The notes beneath the pieces are model-generated. The model ran no database searches. It worked only from the letters and a program-made list of their open reading frames with translations, and was not told where the DNA came from. From Azolla caroliniana (taxonomy: Eukaryota > Polypodiophyta), in NCBI GenBank assembly GCA_043228905.1, contig JBHGNT010000018.1, positions 15,996,001-16,060,000 on the forward strand: a stretch of DNA of 64,000 bases, in the 5' to 3' direction. Shown piece by piece: positions 50,906-61,951 of the stretch. Position numbers and translations under genes: made by a program. Each line of letters starts with the position of its first letter. Positions within the stretch are counted from its first letter, which is position 1.

Positions 50906-50956
50906 TCGTGAGATAAGGGAACCGAGAAGGAAAAGAAAAATAATGGAGAGCGCCCT

Positions 50957-50973
50957 CCCCCCCCCCCCCCCCC
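50957..50973 (+). repeat. poly-C run (17 C)
   Basis: An uninterrupted run of 17 C follows CGCCCT. Its length may be a sequencing or assembly uncertainty. Confidence 0.9.
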
Positions 50974-51044
50974 TAGTGTAGGAAAAAAAATGGAATATAT
51001 ATGGAGTTCTCCGTTGATCATAGCCTCCCATGTTCCTTTGCATG

Positions 51045-51180
51045 CATCCCCTTTTAGTTGCATGGCCTCCATTTTTAGTTGCTTGCCCTTTATTTTTAGT
51101 TGCATGGCCTCCTTTTTAGTTGCTTCCTCTTTGCTTTTAGTTGCATGGCCTCCTTTTTCAGTTGTTTCGCCTTTACTTTC
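51045..51180 (+). repeat. short tandem array TTTTAGTTGCATGGCCTCC
   Basis: The motif TTTTAGTTGCATGGCCTCC alternates with TTTTAGTTGCTT variants about six times, with a period of 25-30 bp. It lies in the middle of the solo LTR. Confidence 0.85.
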
Positions 51181-51903
51181 TTTTACTTTACTTTACTTTA
51201 ATTCGCCGCATGATCCTATCATCCGTCCATCTCAATTGTTGCCCATCCAATCCGTCCAGTCCGCGTCCAATTTCCGTTCCATCGCCGTCGGGTTGCCGGT
51301 TGCCGGCTTCATCCGATCGGTCACCAGTTGCCGGTTCTGTAGCCATTGGTTCCGGTTCCCAACTTCATCACCGTCTCAATCTGATTTCTGGTTTCTGGCT
51401 GCCGATTGTCGGCTCTGTCCGATAGGTCGCCAATTGTCGGTTCCGTCACCATCCAGTTCCGATTCCAACCTTCATCGTCGGATTCGTCTGGTTTCCGGTT
51501 GCCGACTCCATCTAGTTTCTAGTTTCCGGCTCAATCCGGTTTCCAATTGCCGGCTCCATCCGGTCACCGATTCCTTAGCCACATTTGTCCATGTAGACAA
51601 ATTAGTCCAAGTCCAACCATTCCTTTTATGCTCTCAACACATAGATGAAAATTAATGGTTCTCAATCTGCTTATATAGATGGATCCTAAACTTTCCTATC
51701 TATGTAGAATATCTTACAATTTTGTTTTCCTCTTCTTCTCAAACTTCACACACACATAACTTGATACTTCTTTATCCGTTTCATGCATAGAAAAATGCAT
51801 TACGAAACTCTTGAAGCTATCTATCTTCCCATATCAATTCATTAAACTAATCTTAAATACTTATTTTACTAGTTTTCATATCGTGTGTGAAAACCACACG
51901 ACA

Positions 51904-52580
51904 TAGCTCCTTTCACGATCATGTTCCTGTCTCCCCTTCAAGTTCGGCGTGTCGAGGTGGTGCAGACCAAGCTCACCCGAGAAATGTTGTAACTTGTCAA
52001 CACCAAGGGACTTGGTGAAAATGTCGACAAACTGCCGACCCATCGGAACATACGCTAGTTCGACCTCACTAGAAAGGACACACTCGCGGACAAAGTGATA
52101 GTGCACCTCAATATGCTTGGTCCGGGCATGGAACACAGGTTTCTTCGCAAGGTGGATGCTGCTGAGGTTGTCATAGTAGATCATCGTTGGATCAGACACC
52201 TCTACGTGCAGATCCCGTAATAGTCGTTTTAGCCAAATGACTTCGCACATAGCGACATTTGCCCGTCGATATTCGGCGTCTATGCTCAATAGTGCTACTA
52301 TCGGTTGCTTCTTACTGCTCCATGCGATCGCCGCACTTCCCAATGAGAATGCATATCCAGATGTGGATCTACAATCGTGGGCATTTCCGGCCCAATTGGC
52401 ATCCGTGTAGCTGACTAACTGCTCGGCTACATCTGCACGATACAACAACGTCGTGTCTTTCGTGCCGCTGACATATCGTAATATCCTTTGCGTACACTCA
52501 AGGTGTTCGGTCGTGGGTTGCGACATAAATTGACTGATCATTCTTACCAGATAGCTGAGGTCCAGCTGAGTGATCGTCAA
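51904..52580 (-). pseudogene. copia A3 RNase H
   Basis: This long open frame (52580 to the LTR junction) encodes the tether and RNase H: LSYLVRMISQFMSQPTTEHL, LVSYTDANWAGNAHDCRSTS (first D), and AWSSKKQPIVALLSIDAEYR (E). YYDNLSSIHLAKKPVFHART and KHIEVHYHFVRECV follow, then VDIFTKSLGVDKLQHF. The end GRQEHDRERS is cut by the solo LTR; read without it, a stop follows at once. This is the best preserved RNase H in the window. Confidence 0.87.
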
Positions 52581-53398
52581 GTAGATGAGGCTTCCGACAA
52601 TCTGTCGAAACCGTGTTGAGTCGCACGCCTTTCCCGAATCTCGGTGAAGCTTTACGTTTCAATCCAGAGGGGTCAAGATAGGCTTACAATCTGCCATCCC
52701 GAACTTGAAGAGCATATTCAGCGTGTAATGATGTTGACTGATCAATATGCCTTCGGGGGAACAGATCACTTCGATCCCAAGGAAGTAATGAAGGTCGCCA
52801 AGATCCTTCATTTTGAATGATGCCGCAAGCTAAGACTTTACGCAACTGATTTCTTTGAGGTCGGCACCGGCGATGACTAAATCATCAACATAAAGTAAAA
52901 GGCAAACCAGTCCATGTCGACCTTGCCAAACGAACAACGAGGAATCCGATTTGGACGTTGTAAACCCCATTCTACACAACCGTTCTGTAATCTTCACGTT
53001 TCAAGATCACGGAGCTTGCTTAAGGCCGTATAATGCCTTCTTCAATTGGCAAACTGCCGAAGTGTTCCGTTTGGATAGAAATCTGGGGGGTTGTACCATG
53101 TACACATGTTCCTCAAGATCACCTTGCAAGAACGCATTCTTTACATCCATCTGATGTAGATGCCACCCCTTCGTTGCAGCTACGGCTAGCAAAACTCGCA
53201 CGGTAGTCATCTTCGTGACTGGCGCGAAGGTTTCGTCGTAATCGACGTCGTGCTTCTATGCGTAGCCTTTTGCAACCAAACGGTCCTTATATCAGTTGAC
53301 GGAGCCGTTGGTGTTGTATTTCACCTTATACACCCATCTACATCCGATTAGCTTTACACCTTTCGGTACGTCAACCAGGTCCCAAGTCTCATTGTCCG
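52581..53398 (-). pseudogene. copia A3 reverse transcriptase
   Basis: The domain is spread over several frames. The part at 53007-53210 has [20 protein letters not shown] (first D) and [13 protein letters not shown]. The active site LLYVDDLVIAG is intact at 52881-52892 in another frame. DLGDLHYFLGIEVI and HYTLNMLFKFGMADCKP follow, then SLIYLTITQLDLSYL. At least three frame changes and several stops prevent translation. Confidence 0.85.
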
Positions 53399-54740
53399 TT
53401 AAAGCACGCATCTCTTCCTCCATCGCGGCACGCCAATTGCGTCTTTCGCCGCTTCAGCATAGCTCTCCGCCTCACGCACTTCCACCACTAGTGTCATGTA
53501 CGTATAATGGTGCACCATGTATTCATTGTACCCGTACCTCCTTACGGGGTTCTTCAAGCGGGTAGATCGGCATAATTCGTGATTACTCAATTTCACAACC
53601 TTTTCGGTCGATTTTGACCCTTTCCGTGGAGGGTCCTTCTTGATTGCCCCGAAATCAGATTCGCTCCGATCTGACTCGGCACTACTGAAATTGTACTCCG
53701 ACATTTTCTTCTTCCCCTTTTCTTTAAGTGTAAACCGTCTCCTCGGTTCTTTACGTGGGGACAACATGGCCGAGTCCCCACTACTCATCGGCTCTTCATT
53801 TGGTTGGCCATTTCAGCCCAACTCCTCATTCGGCCCGCTTAGCCGAAATGAGATCGGACTCTTTGTCAAAGCTCCGATTTACTCATCACACAGAGGCATC
53901 TCAGCCTTGTTAACCTCCTCTTCAGAATTCGGAATGGAGTCTTGAGGTGTTGGACGTGGGGGCAAGTACCACAAAGCAGACTCGTCGAACACGACATCTC
54001 GGCTTATGCGAACTTCCTTTGTTCAGGGGTTATAGCACTTATACCCCTTCTGCTCGTCTGAATAGCCGACCAAGTTACACTTCTCGGCTTTGGCATCCGG
54101 TTTCCTCCTCATCTCCTTCGGCACATGCACATACGTAATGTTGCCGAAAATCCTGAAGTGTGCCAAGTTCGGCTTCTTGTCGTAATACAACTCATGTGGT
54201 GACATTCCTCCATTTGTAGAGGTCTGATTCTGTAAGTAAACAACCGTCCTTATGGCTTCAGCCCAATAAAACCTTGGCATATGCTTCTCTTCAAGCATTG
54301 CCCTGGCGGCTTCTTCTATCGTCTGATTCTTTCGCTCGGCTACGCCATTCTACTTTGGTGTATACCTACACGAGAATTCGCGTCGAATTCCTTCCTTCTG
54401 TAGATAACTCATGAACTGGTTGGAGAAGTACTCCTTCCCACCATCGGACCGTAGGCACTTGATCTTATGCCCTGTTTCCCTTTCTGCAAGGTTTTTCACC
54501 TTCAGGAACCACGCGAAGACTTCGCTCTTTTTATCGATCAAACACGCCCAAGTGTGCCGAGTGAAGTCATCGATGAAGGTTATGAAGTAACAGCTTCCAC
54601 CGAGACCCCACACATCCGAATGGATCAAATCTAGTGGATTTCGATTACGATTACGCTCATTGGGGAATGGAAGTCGATGCTCCTTCCCGAGTTGACAAGC
54701 TTCGCAAACTTGGCCATTACGACCCCGAAATTTTGGCAAG
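53399..54740 (-). pseudogene. copia A3 integrase and linker
   Basis: The core (54350-54739) has CEACQLGKEHRLPFPNERNR, LIHSDVWG with the first catalytic D kept, CYFITFIDDFTRHTWACLID and CLRSDGGKEYFSNQF with the second. A stop falls in the QQNG motif near 54355. The part at 54023-54298 has MLEEKHMPRFYWAEAIRTVV and YVHVPKEMRRKPDAKAEK. The linker (53399-53788) has EYNFSSAESDRSESDFGAIK and RLKNPVRRYGYNEYMVHHYT. A small deletion removes the AKNVS segment of A1. Confidence 0.86.
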
Positions 54741-55263
54741 CCGAAAACAATGTTCTTCGTCTACATTTCACGAAGTCGTGGGAAGTTAACATAGCTGAAC
54801 CACTTGGGCCATAGGTTTATATCCGACTTGACCTTCTGTCCTTTCGAGAACAATGCAGTTCCAGCTTGATTGGTGTCGAGGATAAACATCCTCCCTGCAC
54901 GGCGCCCTTGCGCAATAACTTTGCCTTCCTCTTCGATGAAGCACCCGAGGTGCGTGAATCAAACTTGTAACCCCTATTCGATGATCTGTCCAACCGACAC
55001 CAGGTTCTTGGTTATTGTCGGGACGTGCAACATGTTCATAAGTTTCCCTTTCTGCCCAACGTGGCTGAGAGGAACTTCTCTAACATGTTCGATGGTATGC
55101 GGAGTGTCGTCACCCGTTTCGACCACTCCTTGTTTTTCCAGTTTCTCCAAGTACGATAACCATTCCTCATGACTCATCATATGATTCGACGCTCCGGAAT
55201 CAACATACTACACCTCGTTCGATTTCGAGGTGTTCATGGCCATTGAATTGGCGTTGTGCTTCA
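54740..55263 (-). pseudogene. copia A3 protease and pre-integrase region
   Basis: The protease active site reads VVYVDSGASNHMMSHEEWLS with one stop (TAG for TGG) just before it, near 55208. TPHTIEHVREVPLSHVGQK and VPTITKNLVSVGQI follow (54974-55180). The pre-integrase part has HKWFSYVNFPRL near 54790. DSGAS is intact. Confidence 0.82.
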
Positions 55264-56218
55264 TTACGAAGGTTGGGCCCGATCCATTTGCGGCTCATTT
55301 AGAGCCTTCGGCGTAGTGCGATTTCTGACGCCTTCTTGCGTCTCTTCAACTTGATTCGGCTTTGTCCGAATCGGCTCTCTTCTTCCAGCACTCACTATCC
55401 TTGTGGCCTTTCTTGCCACATTACCAACATTCCGTTGCGGCCTTCTCTTGCCAGCTTCCGGCGCCGTTGTGACTCCCCTTGCTTCCAGAGGGTTCAGAAT
55501 TGCTTCCAGCATTTCGATTATGCCGCACGTTCTGCTCTTTTCGGCCGCCTCCATTGCGCGCCGATCCACCTCGTCCGCCACGACTACGGGGTCTATCTTC
55601 CTCCGTGTACATCATCTTGTTGTCGGCGTGTGTACTTGTTGACGCATCCGCGTGATTTTCCTCAACAAGCAACATCAACTGAAGCTCGAGGAACGAAGGC
55701 GTAATCTCCCTTGTGCAGACCGCCGTCCTGAACGCTCCGAACTTTGACGCTAACCCACCAAGGCAAACCTACACCATTTTGTCCTCCTTGACGTTCACGT
55801 TGACGAAGGCGAGAGAGTCGCAAATCTCCTTGATTCGGGCCGTGTAATTGGCCACAGATAGATCTTTCTATCGGACATTGCTGAGCTCCTGCCTGAGTTG
55901 CAGCTTCCTGGCCGTTGTGCTAGCAGCGAATATCCACTTGAGATTCACCCATGCGTTCTTTGGCGTCTTAGCGTACAGAATGTAGCTCAAGAGCTGGTCG
56001 CTCACACAGGACGCGAAGCAGTAAAGAACTCTGCTCGCCGCTTGTTCCCAAGCCAAAAAATCTTTGTGTGTCGATTCGGGTGTTGTATCATTAGCTCCTT
56101 CGACATAACTCCAGTAGCCATGACCAAGCAGGTACTGGTGCATCCTATACGGCCAAGATGCATAGTTGCTCCTATCGAGCTTCTCAGTCGGTAGCGAGCT
56201 TCCCATTCCTCTGTCCAT
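55264..56218 (-). pseudogene. copia A3 Gag
   Basis: Gag starts MDRGMGSSLPTEKLDRSNYA at 56218 and stays open for 116 codons, through WSYVEGANDTTPESTHKDF and STTARKLQLRQELSNVR. After a stop it continues with MLLVEENHADASTSTHADNK (55678), an RG-rich part and a zinc knuckle near 55390-55435 (CWY.GKKGHKDSEC, with one C lost). EKAATECW is followed by frame changes. Confidence 0.85.
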
Positions 56219-56308
56219 ATTGTTGTCTTATCCTTTTCGAAAAACAACAACTTAACTTTGTCTTATCGCAAGCTTTTCTATCGGCTGTAGAGGAGTCTCA
56301 ACCCTCGC

Positions 56309-56320
56309 GCTCTGATACCA
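56309..56320 (-). other. primer-binding site of copia A3
   Basis: TGGTATCAGAGC on the minus strand directly follows the 5' LTR. Confidence 0.87.
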
Positions 56321-56730
56321 TCTAAAAGAATACGTGTGCGGAAGCGTATGCGTAAGAACACAGAGTATACAGTTTAGTAAAATGCAGAAATCACAGAGAG
56401 AAAGAGAGGGAGAGAGAGAGAGAGTAGAAAACGTAACCATATTCAAAATAATTCTCTGTATGTTTGCTATGTACATACTTCGTGCTCAGTGAGCACCTTC
56501 TATACAAGCCTCAACTATTGGCCTGACACAAGTACTGATAGTACTTGACTGCTCATAAATGAGCCTTCTACACTAACTCCCAAAACTATTTCTTACGAGG
56601 AATAACGTTCTAACGGCCTTTCGGTTTAAATACCGCCATGGCCATATTTAGCATACGGTTTTACGCACCCAGTCTACGTACTAGGTTACATACCCGTTTA
56701 CCTACCCAATATTCCACTTGTCTCTCAACA
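56321..56730 (-). repeat. 5' LTR of copia A3
   Basis: This 410-bp LTR begins TGTTGAGAGACAAGTGG and ends ATTCTTTTAGA on the minus strand (final CA mutated to GA). It matches the A1 and A2 LTRs. GTATAGAAGG lies at the TATA position. The flank 56731 onward is copia B LTR sequence. Confidence 0.88.
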
Positions 56731-56849
56731 TTCTTGAATCAGCAAACCATGTGCTCATTTCCTTTCTTGACGAACCCCTCCAGTTGTTGCATGTAGATCT
56801 CTTCTTCGGTTGTGGTCGAGCGCTATTCCCTACAATCTGGTATCAGAGC

Positions 56850-57440
56850 ATGGAAGCTCATCGGCTCCAACTACCCAGTGGAGAAGTCGAAGATGAGGGA
56901 CATGTTGGTGGTTAAATACCTTTGGCAACCGGTACAGTTTGGAGACAAAAGACCGGACAAGATTGATGCCATGACTTGAGAGGTGATGCACATGAAGACA
57001 AAGGCATACATTCGATGTTTCATCAACATGAGCATGTACAACAAGTTTAATGAAGAGAGTAAGGCTCATGTGCTCTGGGAGAAAATCAACACCATGTTGA
57101 AGAGCAAGAACGTCGTAAATCGGGTTTCGGTATTTCGGAAGTTAGTGACACTCCGATGCCAAGATGAATCCAACATGGCAGAGCACATGAATGCATTCTA
57201 GGGGATGATAAACCAAAAAATCTTGTTGGAAGTACCTCTAGCTGACAAGGTACTCGCGTTGCTGTTTCTCGATTCCCTCCTCGAAAATTGGGAGACGCTA
57301 CTTGTCACTTTGGGCAACGCTGGGCTGGAAACGAAACACCTATCCCTAGCGAGGGTAAAATCAAGCTTGCTAGATGAAGAAGCTTGTCGGAAGTCCGAAG
57401 CCGATCTAAAGTCCTTGGTTATGGAAGATGACCATAACTA
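56850..57440 (+). pseudogene. copia B4 Gag
   Basis: The ATG at 56850 follows the primer-binding site, but a small deletion shifts the frame straight away. In the shifted frame Gag reads LIGSNYPVEKSKMRDMLVVK and VQFGDKRPDKIDAMT, a stop (TGA for TGG), then MHMKTKAYIRCFINMSMYNK. VPLADKVLALLFLDSLLENW and TLLVTLGNAGLETKHLSL follow. One more stop (TAG for CAG) is at 57198-57200. Confidence 0.83.
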
Positions 57441-57856
57441 AGGAAGAGGCCAGAATCAGAGTTCCCAAAACAGGGACAAATCGGGACGAGGTCGAAGTCA
57501 AGGGGAGGCTGACTTGCTTTTATTGCGAAAAGTCAGGGCACTTCCAGAAGAATTGCCGACACTTCCTGAAGGAGAAAGGAACTGACAATGTTTACTCGAA
57601 GAATGGTCTGGATGAAAGGAGTTCAGATCGGAAAGGAATGTCGGCAATCGCGACAAGTGAAGAGGGGTTGTTGCTCATCACCAAGGAAAATGAGCTACAT
57701 CTTGTTAGCGACCAAACGACATGGGTGGTCTACTCTGGCGCATCGTTCCATCTGACCCCTAACCGGAAGTTGTTCTAATCGTACAGAGCTAGAGATCATG
57801 GTTGTGTTCGGATGGGAAATGAAGGTACGTGCCAAATTGTCGGCATAGGGTATGTG
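57428..57856 (+). pseudogene. copia B4 zinc knuckle and protease
   Basis: The knuckle is complete: C-FY-C-EKSG-H-FQKN-C near 57510-57555. The protease active site reads WVVYSGASFHLTPN near 57720; the catalytic D of DSGAS is Y here, so it is inactive. A stop follows, then DHGCVRMGNEGTC. B5 is inserted at the ATGTG site right after GIGYV. Confidence 0.83.
57852..57856 (+). repeat. target-site duplication ATGTG (left)
   Basis: ATGTG before the B5 3' LTR is repeated exactly at 63032-63036 after its 5' LTR. Confidence 0.9.
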
Positions 57857-58398
57857 TGAAGAGAATAGCGCCGAATATTGCTCGGCCACAACCGAGTCTT
57901 GAATCACTTCTATGAGAATGAAACACAGAAATGGGAAATGGAGAGTACACAAGGAAATACATAGGATGTTTACGTGGAAAACCCTAATAGGGAAAAACCA
58001 TGGGAGCCCACAGACTCCAACCTATCACTATATGAGAAAGGTACATTTAGAGCCTCAGAGGCAACGACCTCAAGCTCTATATCTTCGCCAACCGGTGGTT
58101 ACAACAAAGTATCACTCTGTATCTCACTCTCTCTCTCTCTCATTGTCGCTCTTTGTACAATAGTTACAATAGTATGACAACAACACTATGCACTATCACA
58201 CACCTAAAGTGATTGCCCTAAGTCATATTTATACTTAAATGAACTTAGGGCTATTTACAAATGTAGCCTCAATAGGCTTACTCAAGACATATTTCCAAAT
58301 CTGTCTTCTCTTCCGGTTCTCACCAGGTCCATCCGATCCGGTTTTCGGATCTCGTCGTTCACAGCCCGATCCCATCTAGAGGGATCGATTTCCCAACA
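57857..58398 (-). repeat. 3' LTR of copia B5
   Basis: This 542-bp LTR starts TGTTGGGAAATCGATCCC and ends GCTATTCTCTTCA on the minus strand. The purine-rich tract GAAGGGGGAGAT lies directly before it (58399-58410). It pairs with 62494-63031. Confidence 0.92.
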
Positions 58399-58966
58399 AT
58401 CTCCCCCTTCACTCCGGCATGGGATCTCTTGTCAGCCCGATCCACTTTCGGCACGCATCCAATTTGTCGGTCGTCAACACCTTCGTCAGTATATCCGGCC
58501 CGTTCTCCTCCGTGTGGATCTTCGTCAGCATGAACTCTTGATCTTCTACTCTCTCCCGGATCCAGTGGTACCTCCGTTGGATGTGTTTCATTCGGGAATG
58601 GTAGGCCGCATTCTTTACAAGGTGGATGGCACTTTGACTGTCGTAGTAGAGCCGGTATTCCTCATGTTGGATCCCTAGCTCTGCGATGAAGTCCTTCATC
58701 CAGATTATCTCCTTGCCCACTTCTACAACTGCCATGTACTCCGCCTCCATGGTTGACAACGCAACCGTCTTCTACAGCCTTGACTACCATGATACAGCCC
58801 CCCCTGCATAAGTCATGACATATCCGGATGTAGACCGGCTGGTATCCGCATCAACCGACATATCAGAATCTGTGAATCCGTCAAGTTGGGGATTACCGAA
58901 GCCGAACCAAAGGCACATACTCGAGGTGCCTTTCAGTACCGGAGTATCCACTTGACCACGTTCCAA
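58399..58966 (-). pseudogene. copia B5 RNase H
   Basis: RNase H landmarks are GFTDSDMSVDADTSRSTSGY near 58870 (first D), AVSW, then MSTMEAEYMAVVEVGKEIIW (E) at 58759. YYDSQSAIHLVKNAAYHSRM and PDILTKVLTTDKLDACRKW follow. A stop separates the halves at about 58775. It ends MPE and then the polypurine tract. Confidence 0.87.
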
Positions 58967-59842
58967 TGATCTTTGTCGGGATTGCTCATGACCCGGCTAA
59001 CCACTCCGACTGCATGTCCGATATCCGGTCGGGTACATACCATTGCGTACATCAAGCTCCCGATGACAGAGGCATATGGTATCTTCATCATATCCGTCTT
59101 CTCCGCCTTTGTCGTCAGGCTTTGTTTTCCGGATAGCTTGCAGTTTGCCAGAAGTGACGATCCGACCGGTTTTGACTCCGACATGTTGAACCTTTGGAGT
59201 ACCTTTGTCGTGTACTTTTCCTATGACAACCACAACAGCTTCTTCAACCGGTCCCGGATGATGTGCATTCCCAATATTTGTCTTGTCGGCTCCAAGTCTT
59301 TCATTGAGAAGGTCTGGTTTAGAGCCTTCTTCAGCATCTGTATCTTGACTTGGTCTCGTCCGACAATCAACATATCATTCACATATAGGAGGAGTATCAG
59401 GAAATCTCCTCCGTCAAATTTCTTCACAAACACGTAGTGATCGGCCTGCGTTTTGTGGTACCCTTGGTTGGTCATGAAGGAGTCGAACTTCCGATACCAT
59501 TGCCGGGGGGCTTGCTTCAGCCCATATAGGCTCTTCTTCAGCTAGCACACCAGGTGCTCCTTCCCTTTCTTCTCAAATCCTTCCGGTTGATGCATGTAAA
59601 TTTCTTCTTCGAGGTCGCCATGTAGGAATTTCGTCTTGACGTCCAGTTACTCTGCCTCGAGGTCCATGCTTGCCGCTATGCACAATACCATCCGGATGGA
59701 TGTCATCTTTACTACCAGGGCAAAGATCTCATCGAATTCCACTCCTTTCTTCTGTTGGAAGCCCTTCACCATGATTTGGGCCTTATACCGTGGTGGATTT
59801 CTAGCATCTCCCGGTTTCAACTTGTACACCCACTTGTTCTAA
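58933..59842 (-). pseudogene. copia B5 reverse transcriptase
   Basis: The start reads MYKLKPGDARNPPRYKAQIM, then GVEFDEIFALVVKMTSIRMV (59647-59829). The [20 protein letters not shown] and [12 protein letters not shown] parts lie in other frames. The active site reads L-L-Y-V-N-D at 59374-59388, with N in place of the first D of YVDD. MKDLEPTRQILGMHIIRDR and VIGSLMYAMVCTRPDIGHAV follow. Several stops and one overlap of frames near 59221-59233 are present. Confidence 0.86.
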
Positions 59843-60926
59843 AGTGTTCTCTTCCCTTTCAGCAACTCCATCAATTCATATGTGTGGTTCTCATGCAGGG
59901 AATCCATCTCATCTTGCATGACACTCAACCACTTGCGGATGTGGATGTCTCTCTTTGCTTCTTTGAAGCTTTCCGGCTCCCCCTCATCGGTTAGCAACAC
60001 GTGCTCTACATCCGGAAATCTCTAGGGGGCTCTTCTTTCTCGGAGAGGATATCTCCGTCCTCGGTTTCTGACTACCAGTTCCTCCATTTGTTCCGAATCC
60101 GAATCCGATTCAGGATCTTGTCTGGTTCCGGTGTCTTCTTCTTCTTTTTCTTTGGTCGGTTCGGTTTCTTGTCCGTATCTGGCCGGTTCGTCCCGGTTAC
60201 TGGCTAACATCCGGTTTTCAACCCGGTATATCCTTGTGTCCTCAAGCCGGTCTTCATTGGATGATCCGGAGTTCATCATCTTCTTCTCAAACTCCCAGTC
60301 GGCAATGGTCCTGTCTTCCATGAAGACTATGTGCCGACTCCGGAACACCTTCTTGTCGACCAAATCCCATACCCGGTAACCGAACTCATCATCGCCGTAT
60401 CCAAGGAATATGCATGGCCTGGACTTCGATTCATCTTTGCTCTCTTGTCCTTTGCAACCTACACATATACGAGACACCCGAACACCTTTAGATGTCGGTA
60501 AAATACATCTTTATCAGTCCATACTTTCTTAGGTGAGTCTCCTTGCAAGGGTGCTGAGGGTGATCTATTTATTACATAGGTCGCCATCGTGAACGCCTCA
60601 GCCCAAAACGTCTTGGGTAACTTTGCATGTGTTAGCATGCTCCGGACTCTCTCCATTATGGTCCGGTTCATCCTTTCGGTCAACCTGTTTAGTTCTAACA
60701 GCTTCGGCACAGTAAACTCGAGCCAGATTCCCTTCGACCAACAGTACTCCTCGAACTACCCCCAGTATTCTCCTCCGTTATCTGTTCAAACCACCTTTAG
60801 CTTCTGGCCGGTTTCTCTTTTAACTCTCATGTGCAGCTCCTTGAAGACGAATAACACCTGATCCTTCGTCTTCAATGGTGAGACCCATATCTTCCGGTTG
60901 TGGTCATCTATGAACGTCACGAAGTA
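59843..60926 (-). pseudogene. copia B5 integrase C-terminal half and linker
   Basis: From right to left the minus strand reads WVSPLKTKDQVLFVFKELHM near 60840, then RLTERMNRTIMERVRSMLTH with the catalytic E of ER (60660). HAKLPKTFWAEAFTMATYVI and the C-terminal CKGQESKDESKSRPCIFLGY and RVWDLVDKKVFRSRHIVFME follow. The linker ends in ESDSDSEQMEELVVRNRGRR YPLRERRAP-type sequence. Frames change near 60470 and 60720. Confidence 0.84.
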
Positions 60927-61412
60927 CTATGATTCGGCATGTGACATCGTGTCCACTTGACACACATCGGTATGCACCAACTCTAGTGATGCATTCCGTC
61001 TCATCGGTGGTCTTAACCGGAAGGAGGTTCGGTTTTGCTTGCCGGCCAAGCAATTGGTGCACTTCTCAAGTTGCACGTCCTTCACCGAAATGAGGTTGTC
61101 TTCGGCAAGCCTCTTCATCCCCTTCTCACTCATGTGACACAGTCTTTTGTGCCACAGCTCACGGGCAGTGTCAGATGCTACGTTCACTTCTTCCTGGCAT
61201 ATCCGGGCATTCATCAAGTACAGTGTGTTGATCTTCCAGGCTCGAGCCACTATCAAGCTTCCCTTGTTGAACTTCATAACTCCGTTCTGGATGCTACCTG
61301 TGTAGCCTTCATCATCTAGTTGACCGGCTAATATCAAGTTCAGTCGAACCCCCGGAACGTGTCGGACATCCTTCAGTAGCAATTTACATCTAGTTGATGT
61401 TGTCAACAACAC
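60927..61412 (-). pseudogene. copia B5 pre-integrase region and integrase start
   Basis: This 161-codon open frame reads STRCKLLLKDVRHVPGVRLN, then SIQNGVMKFNKGSLIVARAW. The zinc region has ELWHKRLCHMSEKGMKRLAE and CTNCLAGKQNRTSF, giving HHCC. The integrase core begins SLELVHTDVCQVDTMSHAES, with the first catalytic D. It is the single-copy form of the segment that is duplicated in B4 at 63037-63444. Confidence 0.87.
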
Positions 61413-61442
61413 ATCTTCTATGCCGATAATTCAGCATGAACC

Positions 61443-61950
61443 TTAATTCCCCATCCAGACACAACCATGATCACCGGTTGTGTAGGATGAGCAGCATTTC
61501 CAATCCGGTGTCAGGTGGAATGACGCTCCGGAATTGACAACCCACGTTGTCTCGTCACCAACAAGATTTAACTCATTCTCTTCGGTAATGAGCATCAGTT
61601 CTTCTTCACTTGTTGCGATTGCCGACGTTCCTTTCCGATCGGGTCTCTCCGGTCCGAACCGTTTTGGTCTGAACTCTTCTTTGAATCGGCACAGTCGGTT
61701 CCTTTCTCCTTCCGGAAATGCCGTCAGTTCTTTTGGAAGTGTCCCGGCTTCCCATAGTAGAAGCAAGTAGGCCTCCCACTTGACTTCGACCTAGTTCCCG
61801 ATTTGTCCCGGTTTTGGGGACTCTGATACCGGCCTCTTCCCTAGTTGTGGTCATCTTCCATGACCAAGGCCTTCGGATCGGTTCCAGACTCCCAGTCCTT
61901 CTTGCGAGCTTCTTCATCTAGCAAGCTTGACTTTACCCTTGCTAGGGACA
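61443..61950 (-). pseudogene. copia B5 zinc knuckle and protease
   Basis: The knuckle is damaged: C-FY-Y-GKPGHFQKN followed by a stop in place of the final C (about 61720-61765). The protease reads WVVNSGASFHLTPDWKC at about 61540, with N for the catalytic D. ATSEEELMLITEENELNLV precedes it. The frame changes near 61760. Confidence 0.83.
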
Positions 61951-61951
61951 A

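Larger units (their letters stand above)
50476..51903 (-). mobile_element. solo gypsy G-I-type LTR in copia A3
   Basis: This 1428-bp segment begins, on the minus strand, TGTCGTGTGGTTTTCACAC and ends ATTTTTGCGACA. The first 300 bp align with the start of the G-I copy 2 LTR (GAATATCTTACAATTTTG, CACATAACTTGA.AC). The last 60 bp align with its end (TTGGGTTCTCCAACCAGAGGA versus GGGTTCTGGACCGGAAGGA). No internal element sequence is present. The flanks ACCGT and TAGCT do not match, so either the duplication has decayed or recombination joined LTRs of different copies. The middle holds two tandem arrays and a poly-C run. Confidence 0.65.
49888..56730 (-). mobile_element. Ty1/copia element A3
   Basis: A3 is a minus-strand family-A element with a 5' LTR at 56321-56730, gag-pol from 56218 to 51904, a 3' untranslated region and polypurine tract (to 49973), and the first 85 bp of its 3' LTR (49888-49972). 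The rest of that LTR is lost with the copia B2 and gypsy G-II insertions. A solo G-I-type LTR interrupts it at 50476-51903. It is inserted in the 5' LTR of copia B4, which resumes at 56731. Its reverse-transcriptase active site is intact, but several frames are broken. Confidence 0.87.

Noticed and set aside
50957-50973. Poly-C run as a functional G-quadruplex element
   Set aside because: A single homopolymer run in a decayed solo LTR is more simply explained by slippage, and its length may be unreliable.
50990-51655. 221-codon plus-strand frame rich in S, P and F
   Set aside because: It runs through two tandem arrays and CCGGTT-type runs in the solo LTR and is antisense to it; the length comes from the repeats.
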